Shown: positions 14,785 to 23,685 of the stretch, piece after piece
Numbering within the stretch: position 1 is the first letter of the stretch
Layout: the number at the start of each line of letters is the position of its first letter
IMG/VR virus record: IMGVR_UViG_3300025645_000071
Coordinates: 1 to 63,180 of that record
Length of the DNA stretch: 63,180 nucleotides
Strand: one strand, 5' to 3'
Source: a virus
Program-made: the position numbers and the translations under genes
Notes under the pieces: model-generated
What the model was told of the DNA's origin: nothing
Seen by the model: only the letters and a program-made list of their open reading frames with translations
Database searches by the model: none

Positions 14785-15226
14785 AGTAAATTTAGACGTA
14801 TCGGAAGTTTTAGACATCACTTGCCGTCAAGGAGATACATTTAGCCTAACCCTAACCCTAAAGGATTCTTCAGGGGCAGGCCTTACCTTGTCTACTTCAA
14901 ATTATGCATTTGTCATGCAAGTATGGCCATCTAATAAAAGAGGATCTAATCCTTTAATAGCCACTACAGAAAAAGGTTTAAAAGGAAGAAATTTAAAAAC
15001 AACAGAAATTCCAGGAGGTGCTTATTTTGAGCCTTTCGTTGTTGATGATAATGGTAATGTAACTATTACGGCTACGGCAGCTACTATGAGGAATGTGCCT
15101 TCAGGAAGGCATTTGTATGATCTTCAATATATTTTACCTACAACATCTGGAGTTGATACTCACACTACTGTTCTTCGTGGTTCTTTTGTTATTAATGAAG
15201 ATGTAACTAAGACAAACAGGAAGTAA
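14774..15226 (+). CDS. BppU N-terminal-like fibre-base protein, 150 aa
   Basis: The pattern ITCRQGDTFSLTLTLKDSSG, then NYAFVMQVWP and RHLYDLQYILP resembles the beta-rich N-terminal domain of phage upper-baseplate BppU proteins, which joins receptor-binding proteins to the virion. It overlaps the collagen-like fibre gene by one base, supporting a role as fibre anchor. Confidence 0.55.
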   Translation: MASKVNLDVSEVLDITCRQGDTFSLTLTLKDSSGAGLTLSTSNYAFVMQVWPSNKRGSNPLIATTEKGLKGRNLKTTEIPGGAYFEPFVVDDNGNVTITATAATMRNVPSGRHLYDLQYILPTTSGVDTHTTVLRGSFVINEDVTKTNRK

Positions 15227-16989
15227 TGAGCGTGAGTACAACAACTTCTCAGGGTAACACTGTAGATGTTTCAGTATCTGGCGGCAATACGGTAAGCTTA
15301 ACTCAATCATCAACCAGTATAAGTGTATCTACTCCAGCTACATCTAATATTGTTGTTACGGAAAAAGGCCCAAAAGGATTAACTGGAGCTACAGGAGCTA
15401 CAGGAGCTACAGGAGCTACAGGATCCGCAGGAGCTGCAGGGCCTACATATAGTGTTTCTTGTGTAGATGGGGATAGCTCTGACGAAGAAAAAATAAGATT
15501 AACAGGAAGCGACTCATCTACAGATGATGTTGTTATTAAGGCTGGCATTGGATTAAGTATAGCCAGAAATACTGATAAAATACTTCTTACTAATACTGTA
15601 TCAGACACTAATACTACTTATACTGCGGGAGATGGATTAAATCTTTCTGGGACTGAGTTTAGTGCTGATCTAAAATCTGATGGAGGATTAGTTATAGAGT
15701 CTGCAAAACTTGCTGTAGACTTAGCGGCCTCATCTATTACTGGAACTTTAGCTACAGGCGATGGCGGAACGGGTAGCACTTCTACCACATATTGTGCTTT
15801 AGGATCTAATGTGTCTGGAACTCTTCCTGTAGGTAATGGAGGTACGGGGGCTACAAGCCTTGCAGATAACTCTATTCTTACTGGTACTGGAACTAGCGCT
15901 ATAACAGCTGAAGCTAATTTAACATTTAGTTCTAATGTTCTTGCTATAGGAGCAGACGCAGATATAGAGCCTAAGATAACATTAACTAATGATGAGAACT
16001 CTGTAGAAATAGGTATAGCCAACGCTGCAGACGATATGGTAGATTTATCTACTGATGGAGATTTAGTTATTAATTCGGTTGGGAATCATAATATTATTTT
16101 TGCTAATAATGACGCACAAAGATTAACTATAGAGTCAGGGGGGGCTACTAAATTAGGAAGAGCTAATATTAACTCTTTGGTGAATTTTGGGACGATTCAA
16201 AGGTCAAATAGCGGCGCAGGTAAGGCACTAAATATTTCTGGAGGAAACCCAAAAACTGGAGAAACAGATACTAATGGAGGAGATTTAACTTTTGAAGGTG
16301 GTAAGGGAACGGGTACTGGAACAGGAGGTGATGTAGAAATTAAAACTTACCCGCCCTCTGGGAGTACTGGCACTAGCTTTAATCTTTCAGCTGAGATTTG
16401 GAAGTTTACTGATAATGGAGTGTTCCAAACACCTGGCGTTATAGAACTTGGTAACGCAAACGATACTACTATAGCTAGAGCTTCAGCTGGTAAAGTTACG
16501 ATAGAAGATAATCAAATAGTTACAGCTGGCGCTGTCAGTGTAGCTAGTGAAGCTCAAACTCCTGTAGGTATAATGGTAGCGAGGCGAACTATAACTACCG
16601 CTGAAGCCAACGCAATGAATTCAACACCTATTGAAATAGTACCAGCTCAAGGATCTAATACAGTTATCGTGCCTTTAAGCGGTATGATAAGAATTGACAG
16701 AGCCTCTACACAAAGCGCAAGTGCTGCTGATTGGAACATGCACTATGCTGATCAAGAGCCAGGCGCTTACCTTACCGCATCAATTCATCACATAAGAAGA
16801 TTTATGTACAACGAAACTGGTGATAGAATATATCACATAACACCTGGTCTTGCGTCCACAGAGGTAGGTCAAAGTTTAACTGAAGACGTTAACAAAGCTG
16901 TAGAGGTTAGCTTTGATTCAGCCACAACAACTGACTGTTTTACTAGCATAGACGTATATTTAACTTACCAAGTAATATCAATAGCATAA
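15226..16989 (+). CDS. Collagen-like tail fibre, 587 aa
   Basis: Residues 1-45 are Ser/Thr-rich beta strands, followed by GPKGLTGATGATGATGATG and further Gly-x-x triplets (about 48-70) that should trimerise. A glycine-rich repeat region follows (ATGDGGTGS, LPVGNGGTGATS), then a globular C-terminal domain (about 450-587) with HYADQEPGAY and HHIRRFMYNETGDRIYH. The C-terminal domain is probably receptor-binding. Such triplet fibres are common in marine phages. Confidence 0.7.
   Translation: MSVSTTTSQGNTVDVSVSGGNTVSLTQSSTSISVSTPATSNIVVTEKGPKGLTGATGATGATGATGSAGAAGPTYSVSCVDGDSSDEEKIRLTGSDSSTDDVVIKAGIGLSIARNTDKILLTNTVSDTNTTYTAGDGLNLSGTEFSADLKSDGGLVIESAKLAVDLAASSITGTLATGDGGTGSTSTTYCALGSNVSGTLPVGNGGTGATSLADNSILTGTGTSAITAEANLTFSSNVLAIGADADIEPKITLTNDENSVEIGIANAADDMVDLSTDGDLVINSVGNHNIIFANNDAQRLTIESGGATKLGRANINSLVNFGTIQRSNSGAGKALNISGGNPKTGETDTNGGDLTFEGGKGTGTGTGGDVEIKTYPPSGSTGTSFNLSAEIWKFTDNGVFQTPGVIELGNANDTTIARASAGKVTIEDNQIVTAGAVSVASEAQTPVGIMVARRTITTAEANAMNSTPIEIVPAQGSNTVIVPLSGMIRIDRASTQSASAADWNMHYADQEPGAYLTASIHHIRRFMYNETGDRIYHITPGLASTEVGQSLTEDVNKAVEVSFDSATTTDCFTSIDVYLTYQVISIA
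15385..15420 (+). repeat. Four tandem 9-bp repeats (GGAGCTACA) in the fibre gene
   Basis: GGAGCTACA occurs four times without interruption, encoding Gly-Ala-Thr triplets, and is followed by two degenerate units. The unit is a multiple of three, so slippage would lengthen or shorten the triple helix without a frameshift. Confidence 0.85.
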
Positions 16990-17585
16990 TGGCATTATCA
17001 ACGGCAAAACACGAAAAATTTTATGAAACATCAGGAAGTGGTGCGGATAAAGTTTCAACTAAAAACTTAACTGCCGCAACGAATGGTTGGGCTACAGAAA
17101 AAGCCGAGGGATGTTCTAAGTATATAGGTGACCCTATACTAGGTCCATTAATATACCAGTTGCAGCAGATGCAAGATGAGATAGATTATCTTAGAACAGA
17201 GATCAGCGCTAACAAAGATAAAGCTACGTTCCCAGGACTTGGTACATCTGGTAGCACAGCGTTAGCAGGAGACACTACTACTATATCTGGGGCTCAAGCT
17301 AGTGCTATTACAGCCAACACAGCTAAGACTAGTATGGCTTTAGGGACTAGCGGATCTACAGCTTTAGCAGGTGATACTAAAATCCCAGCGTTTACAGCTG
17401 ATGACACAAGCGTGGCTAACACTACCAAATCTACAGCTATTACGTTCGGTAATTTTACAACAACAGTTGTAGGTAAAAGCACTACGTATACCTTGCCTAT
17501 AACAGTGGCAGAAACAACTGTAGTTACAGGTAGTAAGCCAAGTACAACCACTTTAACTAAAACAGCAACTTTAACATTAACGTAA
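16989..17585 (+). CDS. Structural protein with internal repeats, 198 aa
   Basis: The N-terminal 85 residues have a helix (YQLQQMQDEIDYLRTEIS) suited to trimer formation. The rest is Thr/Ala/Ser-rich, with two copies of LGTSGSTALAGDT and a strand-rich C-terminus. It is probably an accessory fibre or decoration protein, given its single-base overlap with the fibre gene. Confidence 0.55.
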   Translation: MALSTAKHEKFYETSGSGADKVSTKNLTAATNGWATEKAEGCSKYIGDPILGPLIYQLQQMQDEIDYLRTEISANKDKATFPGLGTSGSTALAGDTTTISGAQASAITANTAKTSMALGTSGSTALAGDTKIPAFTADDTSVANTTKSTAITFGNFTTTVVGKSTTYTLPITVAETTVVTGSKPSTTTLTKTATLTLT

Positions 17586-17603
17586 TATAAGTATATTTAA
17601 ATT

Positions 17604-17807
17604 ATGTCTTACTCAACAAATAAAACAACTAAAAAAAGAATAGATTCTCTTTTACAGAAAAATTCTTTATATCAATCATCCAATATGTGTGTTACAAATA
17701 GCAAAACAGCTAGAGAAAATATAAACAGGCATTGTAGAGTGAATTTTATTAACCCTATAAAAGATATTGATGAGGTTTTTTATAAAACAATATCCGTAGG
17801 GTCTTAA
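17604..17807 (+). CDS. Hypothetical protein, 67 aa
   Basis: Polar and basic with two Cys; no recognised family. It is the first in a run of four small basic genes between the fibres and the capsid genes. Confidence 0.5.
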   Translation: MSYSTNKTTKKRIDSLLQKNSLYQSSNMCVTNSKTARENINRHCRVNFINPIKDIDEVFYKTISVGS

Positions 17808-17808
17808 C

Positions 17809-18006
17809 ATGGCTAAAGTTATAAAATATAAAAAAGGGGGTAAGCTTTCTATAAGTAGTAAAACTGTATCTGTTGATCCCCCACAAGGTTATCACTGGAT
17901 GGAAGAACAAGGAAGATACTATCTTATGAAAGGTGATTATAAACCACATCCAGGAGCTGTTGCTAAAGCAAAATTTAAAACTGCCAATCATGCCAAAAGC
18001 AATTAA
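17809..18006 (+). CDS. Small basic protein, 65 aa
   Basis: Starts MAKVIKYKKGGKLS and carries PPQGYHWMEEQGRYYLMKG in the middle. The Lys-Gly-Gly start is shared by several small virion-locus proteins here. It overlaps the next gene by 17 bases. Confidence 0.55.
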   Translation: MAKVIKYKKGGKLSISSKTVSVDPPQGYHWMEEQGRYYLMKGDYKPHPGAVAKAKFKTANHAKSN

Positions 18007-18166
18007 AAAAACCGAAGAATATAAAAAAGGAGGCACTACTAAAGATGCTTGTTATCACAAAGTAAAAGCACGTTATAAAAAATGGCCTTCTGCTTACGCT
18101 TCTGGCGCTTTAGCTAAGTGTCGTAAAGTAGGTGCTGCAAATTGGGGTAATAAGAGTAAAAAGTAA
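17990..18166 (+). CDS. Conserved marine-phage basic protein, 58 aa
   Basis: The ATG at 17990 (MPKAIKKTEEYKKGG) was chosen over an upstream frame start inside the previous gene. It has CYHKVKARYKKWPSAYASGA, then KCRKVGAANWG, a pattern I recognise as widespread in marine phages with unknown role. Two Cys and a high Lys content suggest nucleic-acid contact or an internal virion role. Confidence 0.65.
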   Translation: MPKAIKKTEEYKKGGTTKDACYHKVKARYKKWPSAYASGALAKCRKVGAANWGNKSKK

Positions 18167-18414
18167 TGGCTGTTCGCAAAACCAAAAAAGGCCTTGCTTT
18201 AAAAAGATGGTTTAAAGAAAAATGGAGAACACCTAGAGGAAAGAAAAAATATAAAGGGAAAGACAGAACCTTTAGACCTACAGTTCGTGTGTCAAAAAAA
18301 ACACCAGCTACGTGGTCTGAGTTAAGTCCTTCAGAAAAAGCTAGAGCCGCAAAAGAAAAACGAAAAAAAGGAAGAGTATCTAGATATAAGGTCAAGAAAA
18401 AGACAAAGAAATAA
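18166..18414 (+). CDS. DUF5872-like basic protein, 82 aa
   Basis: GLALKRWFKEKWRTPRGKKK at the start and RPTVRVSKKTPATWSELSPS in the middle fit the DUF5872-type family of small marine-phage proteins: a K-W segment, an R-V-S-K-K-TP segment and a W-S-E-L segment. Function unknown. It overlaps the previous gene by one base. Confidence 0.6.
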   Translation: MAVRKTKKGLALKRWFKEKWRTPRGKKKYKGKDRTFRPTVRVSKKTPATWSELSPSEKARAAKEKRKKGRVSRYKVKKKTKK

Positions 18415-18418
18415 TAAC

Positions 18419-18426
18419 TATATTTG
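18419..18426 (+). promoter_or_regulatory. -7 promoter box TATATTTG
   Basis: Exact TAnnTTTG 20 bases before the ATG at 18447, in the gap before the head-gene cluster. Confidence 0.5.
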
Positions 18427-18446
18427 CATATAAATAACTATTAATT

Positions 18447-18845
18447 ATGGCAACAACAACTGCAACATTAACACTTTCGAGCGCTGACCTAACTGGTGAC
18501 GCTCTATCGTTGTCTACAACGGCAACACTAACTAAAGCTGGTACAGTAACTGGATTAAACCAAACTACTGGTGTGGCTAGAAAAACTACATCTGCTACTT
18601 CTCAATATACATTGTTTGACGGAGACGCTTATGGAGATGGATCTCATAAGGTTTATATTAAGAATACAAGTGCGGTAGCTACAGAGTATGTAACTATAGA
18701 AATTAATTCTGAGCAAATGGGTAAACTATATGCTGGAGATTGGGCATTCTTTCCTTGGGAAGCTAATGCTGATACTAACGATATTAAACTTCAACCAAGC
18801 GTTGCTACAGCATTTACTGTAGAGTACGCTTTATTCTACGAATAA
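18447..18845 (+). CDS. Small beta-rich virion protein, 132 aa
   Basis: Begins MATTTATLTLSSADLTG, with HKVYIKNTSAVATEYVTIEI in mid-protein and a G-x-WAFFPW segment before the end. It shares its plan with the 18845 and 3575 products. Probably a head-decoration or fibre subunit placed before the capsid gene. One-base overlap with the next gene. Confidence 0.55.
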   Translation: MATTTATLTLSSADLTGDALSLSTTATLTKAGTVTGLNQTTGVARKTTSATSQYTLFDGDAYGDGSHKVYIKNTSAVATEYVTIEINSEQMGKLYAGDWAFFPWEANADTNDIKLQPSVATAFTVEYALFYE

Positions 18846-19258
18846 TGGCCACACTTAGAGTAACAGTAACATTAAACAGCGCTTCTGTTTTAGCTAGCCC
18901 CGTTAATGTGGCTGCAGAATTTTCTGCTGCTGCTGATTCTGGTATTCTAAGTAGAGCTAAAGTTGTAAAAACAGCCGTTGATGCAAACGCATTAGAGGTT
19001 TATACAGCAAACGATAAAACTGAATCTGCATACTTATTCTTAAAAAACTTAGATCTAGAAAAAGAAAACTATGTAACGGTATATAATGATACTGATTCTG
19101 ATGGTCATGTTTCTAAAATTGGTGGAGGTGAGTTTTGTTTTATTCCCGTTGCAGTGAATAAATCATACAGGGTATTTGGAACTAAAGTAGATCAGATGGT
19201 AGAATTCGGTGTATTTGGACTAGACAGTTCAGCTGCAGGACCTTTTAATCAAAACTAA
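18845..19258 (+). CDS. Small beta-rich virion protein, 137 aa (paralogue of neighbour)
   Basis: Starts MATLRVTVTLNSASVL, with SAYLFLKNLDLEKENYVTVY in the middle and GGGEFCFIPVAVNKSY. The AYL-x-L/I-x-N-L-D strand is nearly the same as in the 3575-4000 product. Three copies of one fold in the virion region point to duplication. Confidence 0.55.
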   Translation: MATLRVTVTLNSASVLASPVNVAAEFSAAADSGILSRAKVVKTAVDANALEVYTANDKTESAYLFLKNLDLEKENYVTVYNDTDSDGHVSKIGGGEFCFIPVAVNKSYRVFGTKVDQMVEFGVFGLDSSAAGPFNQN

Positions 19259-19266
19259 ATAAAGAC

Positions 19267-19602
19267 ATGGCAACATTAGCAAATCAAGGAGTAGCTTCAC
19301 AAGCATCATTCGGACAATTAGGTAGTACTCATATTGATAGAACAGGAACGGATTACACATGCCCTAGCGGTATGGTGTTTGTTGCTGTTACTTGTCTTGA
19401 AGATACTACATTTACACAGCTAGAAGCTGAAGATAATACTAGGTATTTTGGAACTGACGGTACTGATCAAGATGTAGACGGTCCTGGTGATTATGTGACT
19501 ACAAGCACTGTTTTTCCAAAAGGATTAACTATTTATGGGAGATGGGATACTATCGACCTTGCGTCAGGAAAAGTAGTTGCTTACTACGGCCCATCAAAAT
19601 AA
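19267..19602 (+). CDS. Conserved small structural protein, 111 aa
   Basis: The pattern HID-R-x-T-Y/DYTCPSGMVFVAVTCLED, then FPKGLTIYGRWDTIDLASG and VVAYYG is typical of a small virion protein common in marine phages. Located just before the scaffold and capsid genes. Function within the particle is not known. Confidence 0.6.
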   Translation: MATLANQGVASQASFGQLGSTHIDRTGTDYTCPSGMVFVAVTCLEDTTFTQLEAEDNTRYFGTDGTDQDVDGPGDYVTTSTVFPKGLTIYGRWDTIDLASGKVVAYYGPSK

Positions 19603-19622
19603 AAAACAACTAATTTAATATA

Positions 19623-20765
19623 ATGGAAGACAACAAAGAAAATGTCGGAGGGTTTGAGATATTTAGCTCACCCGAAGAACTTTCTGCATCAATGAATGCA
19701 GAACCACAACAAACAGAAACAGTAACTGAAGAGGCTCCACAACAGGAGTCTCAAGTAGTTTCTGAGCCTACTGAACAAGTAGCTAGCGAACCACAAGTGG
19801 AAACTGCTAGTGAACCGCAAGTAGAGCAACAACCTGAGGGCGATCAAGCTCCTCAAGTTAATCAAGAAGAATTGACTCAGCAACAACCTGCTGAAGTACA
19901 ATATAGTGATAATCAAATAGAGACTGCTGTTATGACTTACTTAAGCGAGAAGCTTGAGAGAGATGTAACTTCTTTAGATGATTTATTCACGCAACAAACC
20001 CCCGTTGATGAAAGGGTAGAAGCTATAGCTAAATTTGTATCGGAGACTGGAAGGCCTCCTTCAGATTGGTTTGCTTACCAGTCATTAAGCACATCTGAGA
20101 TGGATGATGCGACTTTGGTAAAAGTAGACATGGCGTTACAGTATCCTAATCTTTCTGCTAGCGAGGTAAACACTCTTATTCTGAATAAGTACAAGTTAGA
20201 TCCAAACAAGTACTCAGAAGACGAAGTAAAAGTTGGAGGCCTTCAAATGAAGGTTGACGCAGCTAACGCTAAAACTCAAATCGAGGAAAAACGCATGAGA
20301 TATGCGGCTCCTGAGGTTAAAGAAGAAGTTGCGGAACAAGAAAGCTTTGTTAACGACGAGTGGATTTCTCAAATGAAAAAAGAAGTTAATGATTTAACTG
20401 GATTGGAATTTGATTTAGGTAATGAAAAGACCTTTACCTTCGGATTGGATGACCGATACAAACAAGACCTTATGAATAAGAATACTCGTCTTGATGAGTA
20501 TTTTGACGCATATGTTCAAAACGATGGAAGTTGGGATTTCGACACATTAAACTCACACCGTGCTATCATTGATAATATCGATGCTATTGTATCGTCTACT
20601 TATAGGCAAGGCCTTAGTGACGGACAGAAGGGAGTAGTACAGAATGCGGCTAATGTTTCAGCTCAAGTTCCTCAACAAAGTTCGAAACCTAATGCTAATC
20701 CTTTACAGGAACAATTAAAAAGCATTATGGGGTCAACTTCAAGTAAAATGACTTTTAAAATATAA
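19623..20765 (+). CDS. Probable scaffolding protein, 380 aa
   Basis: Strongly acidic N-terminal third rich in Glu, Gln, Pro and Val with repeats (ASEPQVETASEPQVE), then a helical charged middle, and a short basic end (KMTFKI). Position immediately before the major capsid gene, acidity and low complexity fit a capsid-assembly scaffold. No protease catalytic motif was found, so a separate or host protease, or non-proteolytic scaffold release, is implied. Confidence 0.65.
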   Translation: MEDNKENVGGFEIFSSPEELSASMNAEPQQTETVTEEAPQQESQVVSEPTEQVASEPQVETASEPQVEQQPEGDQAPQVNQEELTQQQPAEVQYSDNQIETAVMTYLSEKLERDVTSLDDLFTQQTPVDERVEAIAKFVSETGRPPSDWFAYQSLSTSEMDDATLVKVDMALQYPNLSASEVNTLILNKYKLDPNKYSEDEVKVGGLQMKVDAANAKTQIEEKRMRYAAPEVKEEVAEQESFVNDEWISQMKKEVNDLTGLEFDLGNEKTFTFGLDDRYKQDLMNKNTRLDEYFDAYVQNDGSWDFDTLNSHRAIIDNIDAIVSSTYRQGLSDGQKGVVQNAANVSAQVPQQSSKPNANPLQEQLKSIMGSTSSKMTFKI

Positions 20766-20778
20766 AAACTAAGAAAAT

Positions 20779-22209
20779 ATGGCTACAATTACTGGGGCAT
20801 CAATCGATCAGGCATCACCTGATTTACGATTAACGCCCGAAACATATACAACTATTAACCAGCTTTTAAAAGCTAACAAAGATTTTGTTATGCCTGAGCT
20901 TGTTCAATCATACGGTGATCAAGGTATCACTGGATTTTTACGACTAACTGGTGCTGTTAACAGCGGAGGAACTTCTGACCAAATTGATTGGTGGGAGGCA
21001 GGCCGTCGTCACAGAACTCTTTCTGGTGCTGTTTCAGCATCTGCTGCTGGATCAGCAGGAACTGCACCTGGTGTAGCTACTTTTACTGTAGATGACACTA
21101 ATGGTTCTGGTGACGGTACAGACAGTGCTCTTGGCTTGGTTCAAGCTAATGATGTGCTTATGAATGCTACTACTGGTATAAAGTACTTAGTAAACTCAGC
21201 TCCTGCAAGTGCTGACGCAGCTTTAAAGCTAGAGCGTTTAGACGGAGCGAATGCTTCTCCTGCAGACAACGCTTCTGGAATTACTATGATTCACCTTGGA
21301 AACATCTATGCTCAAGGTACAGATCAACCAACTCACTTCACAGATGCTGACATCAAGAAGTATAGCAATCCATTCCAAATTGTAAAAGATCGTTACCAAG
21401 TAAATGGATCTCAAGCAACTAACATTGGATGGGTTAATCTTGGAAACGGAGAATACCGCTGGTTCATGTACGGTGAGCAAGAGGCTCGTAAGCGCTTTGA
21501 GGATCGTCGTGAAATGATGATGCTCTTTGGTGAGAAAAACGCAGCTACAGCAAGTGATGATGGCGATAACGACCTAGGTAAAGCACTTGCTGGTTCTGAA
21601 GGTTACTTCTCAGCTATCGAAGATAGAGGTATTAACGTCTCTAACGCTAACGCTAACCCTATGGACAGTTTGTCTGAGTTTGATGATCTTATCATCCAGC
21701 TTGATAAGCAAGGCGCTCCTGCTGAGTACGCTATGTACTTAAACAGAAAGCAAGACCTAGCTATCGATGACATGCTTGCTTCGGGTATTGCTACTGCAAC
21801 TACTGCTGGTCTACCTGGACAGTTTGGTGCGTTTAACAACGATGCTGAAATGGCTGTTAAACTTGGATTTAAGTCGTTCACTCGTGGTGGATACACTTTC
21901 CACAAGCATGACTGGAAGCTACTTAACGATCCTACTCTTCTAGGTGCGTCTAACTACATTCAAGGAGCTATGGTGCCTCTTGCTAATGTTGCTGATGCTC
22001 GTTCTGGAATGAAGGCTCCTTCTTTATCTCTTTACTACAAAGAGGCTAACGGTTACAGCCGTGAGATGGAGCACTGGGTAACTGGTGGCGGAGTAATGGG
22101 ACATAACAACAATGGTGATGCTGGAAATGACTCTATGACTTTCCACTACCGTTCAGAGACTGCTCTTTGCGTTCGTGCTGCTAACCAACACGTCCTTATT
22201 AAAGGATAA
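20779..22209 (+). CDS. Major capsid protein, 476 aa
   Basis: Identified by order (portal, scaffold, capsid), by size, and by an HK97-like pattern: N-terminal arm (residues 1-60), a peripheral alpha/beta body, a glycine-rich stretch (about 75-120), MFGEKN and a long helix near 240, and a strand-rich end. Codon use is more C-ending (AAC, TTC, ATC, CGT) than in the tail genes, as expected for the most expressed product. A terminator-like hairpin follows within 20 bases. Confidence 0.8.
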   Translation: MATITGASIDQASPDLRLTPETYTTINQLLKANKDFVMPELVQSYGDQGITGFLRLTGAVNSGGTSDQIDWWEAGRRHRTLSGAVSASAAGSAGTAPGVATFTVDDTNGSGDGTDSALGLVQANDVLMNATTGIKYLVNSAPASADAALKLERLDGANASPADNASGITMIHLGNIYAQGTDQPTHFTDADIKKYSNPFQIVKDRYQVNGSQATNIGWVNLGNGEYRWFMYGEQEARKRFEDRREMMMLFGEKNAATASDDGDNDLGKALAGSEGYFSAIEDRGINVSNANANPMDSLSEFDDLIIQLDKQGAPAEYAMYLNRKQDLAIDDMLASGIATATTAGLPGQFGAFNNDAEMAVKLGFKSFTRGGYTFHKHDWKLLNDPTLLGASNYIQGAMVPLANVADARSGMKAPSLSLYYKEANGYSREMEHWVTGGGVMGHNNNGDAGNDSMTFHYRSETALCVRAANQHVLIKG

Positions 22210-22224
22210 TATTAACTAAGGGAT

Positions 22225-22250
22225 AAGAGTTGGGCTTCGGCCCTTCTCTT
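22225..22250 (+). terminator. Terminator-like hairpin after the capsid gene
   Basis: AAGAG/CTCTT outer and GGGC/GCCC inner stems, separated by a TT/TT internal loop, close on a TTCG tetraloop; the tail TGATCTTTTAAATCTTTTA is T-rich. It could be partial, setting capsid mRNA above downstream mRNA. Confidence 0.65.
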
Positions 22251-22272
22251 TGATCTTTTAAATCTTTTAATT

Positions 22273-22779
22273 ATGGCTACATATAAATATCCGAAAGGGA
22301 CAGTAAATATTGTAAAAACAGTTGAGGTTGACGAAGCCTTTGTTACTAACAGTTACGTTGAAGCAACAATGGTTCAACCAGCTAACACAATAATTCAAGA
22401 GATTAAGCTTGTTGTTACTGAAGGACCTACTATTACTATAAACGCCGCATCAGATCTGGGGTATAAAGTTGGTACAGACACATCTACGGCGATTGCTGAC
22501 GGTGCCGATGATATAGTTGAAGATGCTGATGGCATTATTGACGCTGCAGATGCAACGGATTCTCTTCCAACTGGTTTCGTACAAAGCATCTTTGCTTCTT
22601 CAACTGCTACCGCTGGCGGAACAGCTGTTCCTGCTAAAGCTGCATCTCAAACAGCTAATGTTGGTTACACGGCAACTGAAAGAACATTATACATGAACAC
22701 TCTAGCAACTTCAGCTGCGGCTATTACTACTGGGAATGGTGGTAAAGTTCGTTGGGTTGTTGTGTTTGCTTTTGCTTAA
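22273..22779 (+). CDS. Small virion protein, 168 aa
   Basis: Ala/Thr-rich. Opens MATYKYPKGTVNIVKTVEVD and ends with a strand (KVRWVVVFAFA). The middle is an Asp/Ala-rich loop. It lies between two hairpin terminators directly after the capsid gene, so it is probably an abundant head-completion or decoration protein. Family unknown. Confidence 0.55.
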   Translation: MATYKYPKGTVNIVKTVEVDEAFVTNSYVEATMVQPANTIIQEIKLVVTEGPTITINAASDLGYKVGTDTSTAIADGADDIVEDADGIIDAADATDSLPTGFVQSIFASSTATAGGTAVPAKAASQTANVGYTATERTLYMNTLATSAAAITTGNGGKVRWVVVFAFA

Positions 22780-22797
22780 TTCTTAAACTAACACGTG

Positions 22798-22821
22798 AAA
22801 GGAGGCTTCGGCCTCGCTTTT
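22798..22821 (+). terminator. Intrinsic terminator
   Basis: GAGGC-TTCG-GCCTC with flanking AAAG and GCTTTT pairing around a one-base bulge. Same TTCG loop as the hairpins at 22225 and 23705. Confidence 0.7.
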
Positions 22822-22863
22822 GCATTAATATATGATTTTATTAACTATATAAACTTTTAAAAA

Positions 22864-23685
22864 ATGGCTGCAAAATTTTTATACTTCGATCCAGATTCTA
22901 ACAACGCTTTAACTATGCCAGTAGAGAAGCTTTTATCTATGGATCAAACTGGCAACACAACTATCGTACTAACGTTTGAAGACAAAGACGCAACTGTAGG
23001 CTCTACAACTATTGCTACTCTAACTGTTGATGCAGGCACTGAAAAAGCTGTTATGCAGTCTATTTCAGAAGCTATAGCTTTCAGTAAAGATCAGTTTGTC
23101 GTTGTTGCTGACGCTGTTAATAGCGATTACATTAACGCTTCTATTACTGGAGTGGCTGTAGATGCTGACGTAACTTCTTCTAGCGGTCTTATGAGTGCTG
23201 GATCAGGTGCTGATGGTGGTGAAACTTACAAAAGCTCTGTTAAAAGAGTTGGGGATATAATTGAAACAACAATTATTTTTGATCTTGATGACTTGGCTTC
23301 TACTGCTGCTGACGGAAATATTGTCGGTGAAGGAACAACTGCTAGGGCGTACATAGCTTATTTAACTTCCGCAATTAATGGTAGTATTTTTCACTCATGT
23401 GAAGTTACATGCGTTGAAGCTATTGCAGGTGGTGAGCCTGACTTACATTTAGTTGGAGGTGCAACTAGCACTGACGCAGCTGGAGGGGCGGTTACATCTG
23501 GAGACTTATTAGCTGACTTTAATGGAGATATTACTCTTGGAGCTCAAACTAGAACGGGGATAAACTCTGCTGTAGTTCCAACTATAGCTAAACCTTATCT
23601 ATTCTTAAGAAACGGTCATGGAACTTCTGATGCCGCTACATATACTTCAGGAAAACTTATGGTTAAAATTATAGGTTCGGTTTAA
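22864..23685 (+). CDS. Virion protein, 273 aa
   Basis: Begins MAAKFLYFDPDSNNALTMPVEKLL and is acidic and Gly/Ala/Thr-rich, with strand-forming segments (VVLTFEDKD-like at the N-terminus) and a C-terminal KLMVKIIGSV strand. The position in the head cluster, between terminators, suggests a head-associated structural protein. No known family recognised. Confidence 0.5.
   Translation: MAAKFLYFDPDSNNALTMPVEKLLSMDQTGNTTIVLTFEDKDATVGSTTIATLTVDAGTEKAVMQSISEAIAFSKDQFVVVADAVNSDYINASITGVAVDADVTSSSGLMSAGSGADGGETYKSSVKRVGDIIETTIIFDLDDLASTAADGNIVGEGTTARAYIAYLTSAINGSIFHSCEVTCVEAIAGGEPDLHLVGGATSTDAAGGAVTSGDLLADFNGDITLGAQTRTGINSAVVPTIAKPYLFLRNGHGTSDAATYTSGKLMVKIIGSV

Noticed and set aside
15303-16022. Long leftward frames opposite the collagen-like fibre
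   Set aside because: Gly-Ala-Thr repeats leave the opposite strand free of stops; Pro/Val-rich nonsense proteins.
17225-17380. Direct repeat in the 16989-17585 gene as a mobile or recombination site
   Set aside because: It is a diverged protein repeat (LGTSGSTALAGDT twice) within one coding frame.
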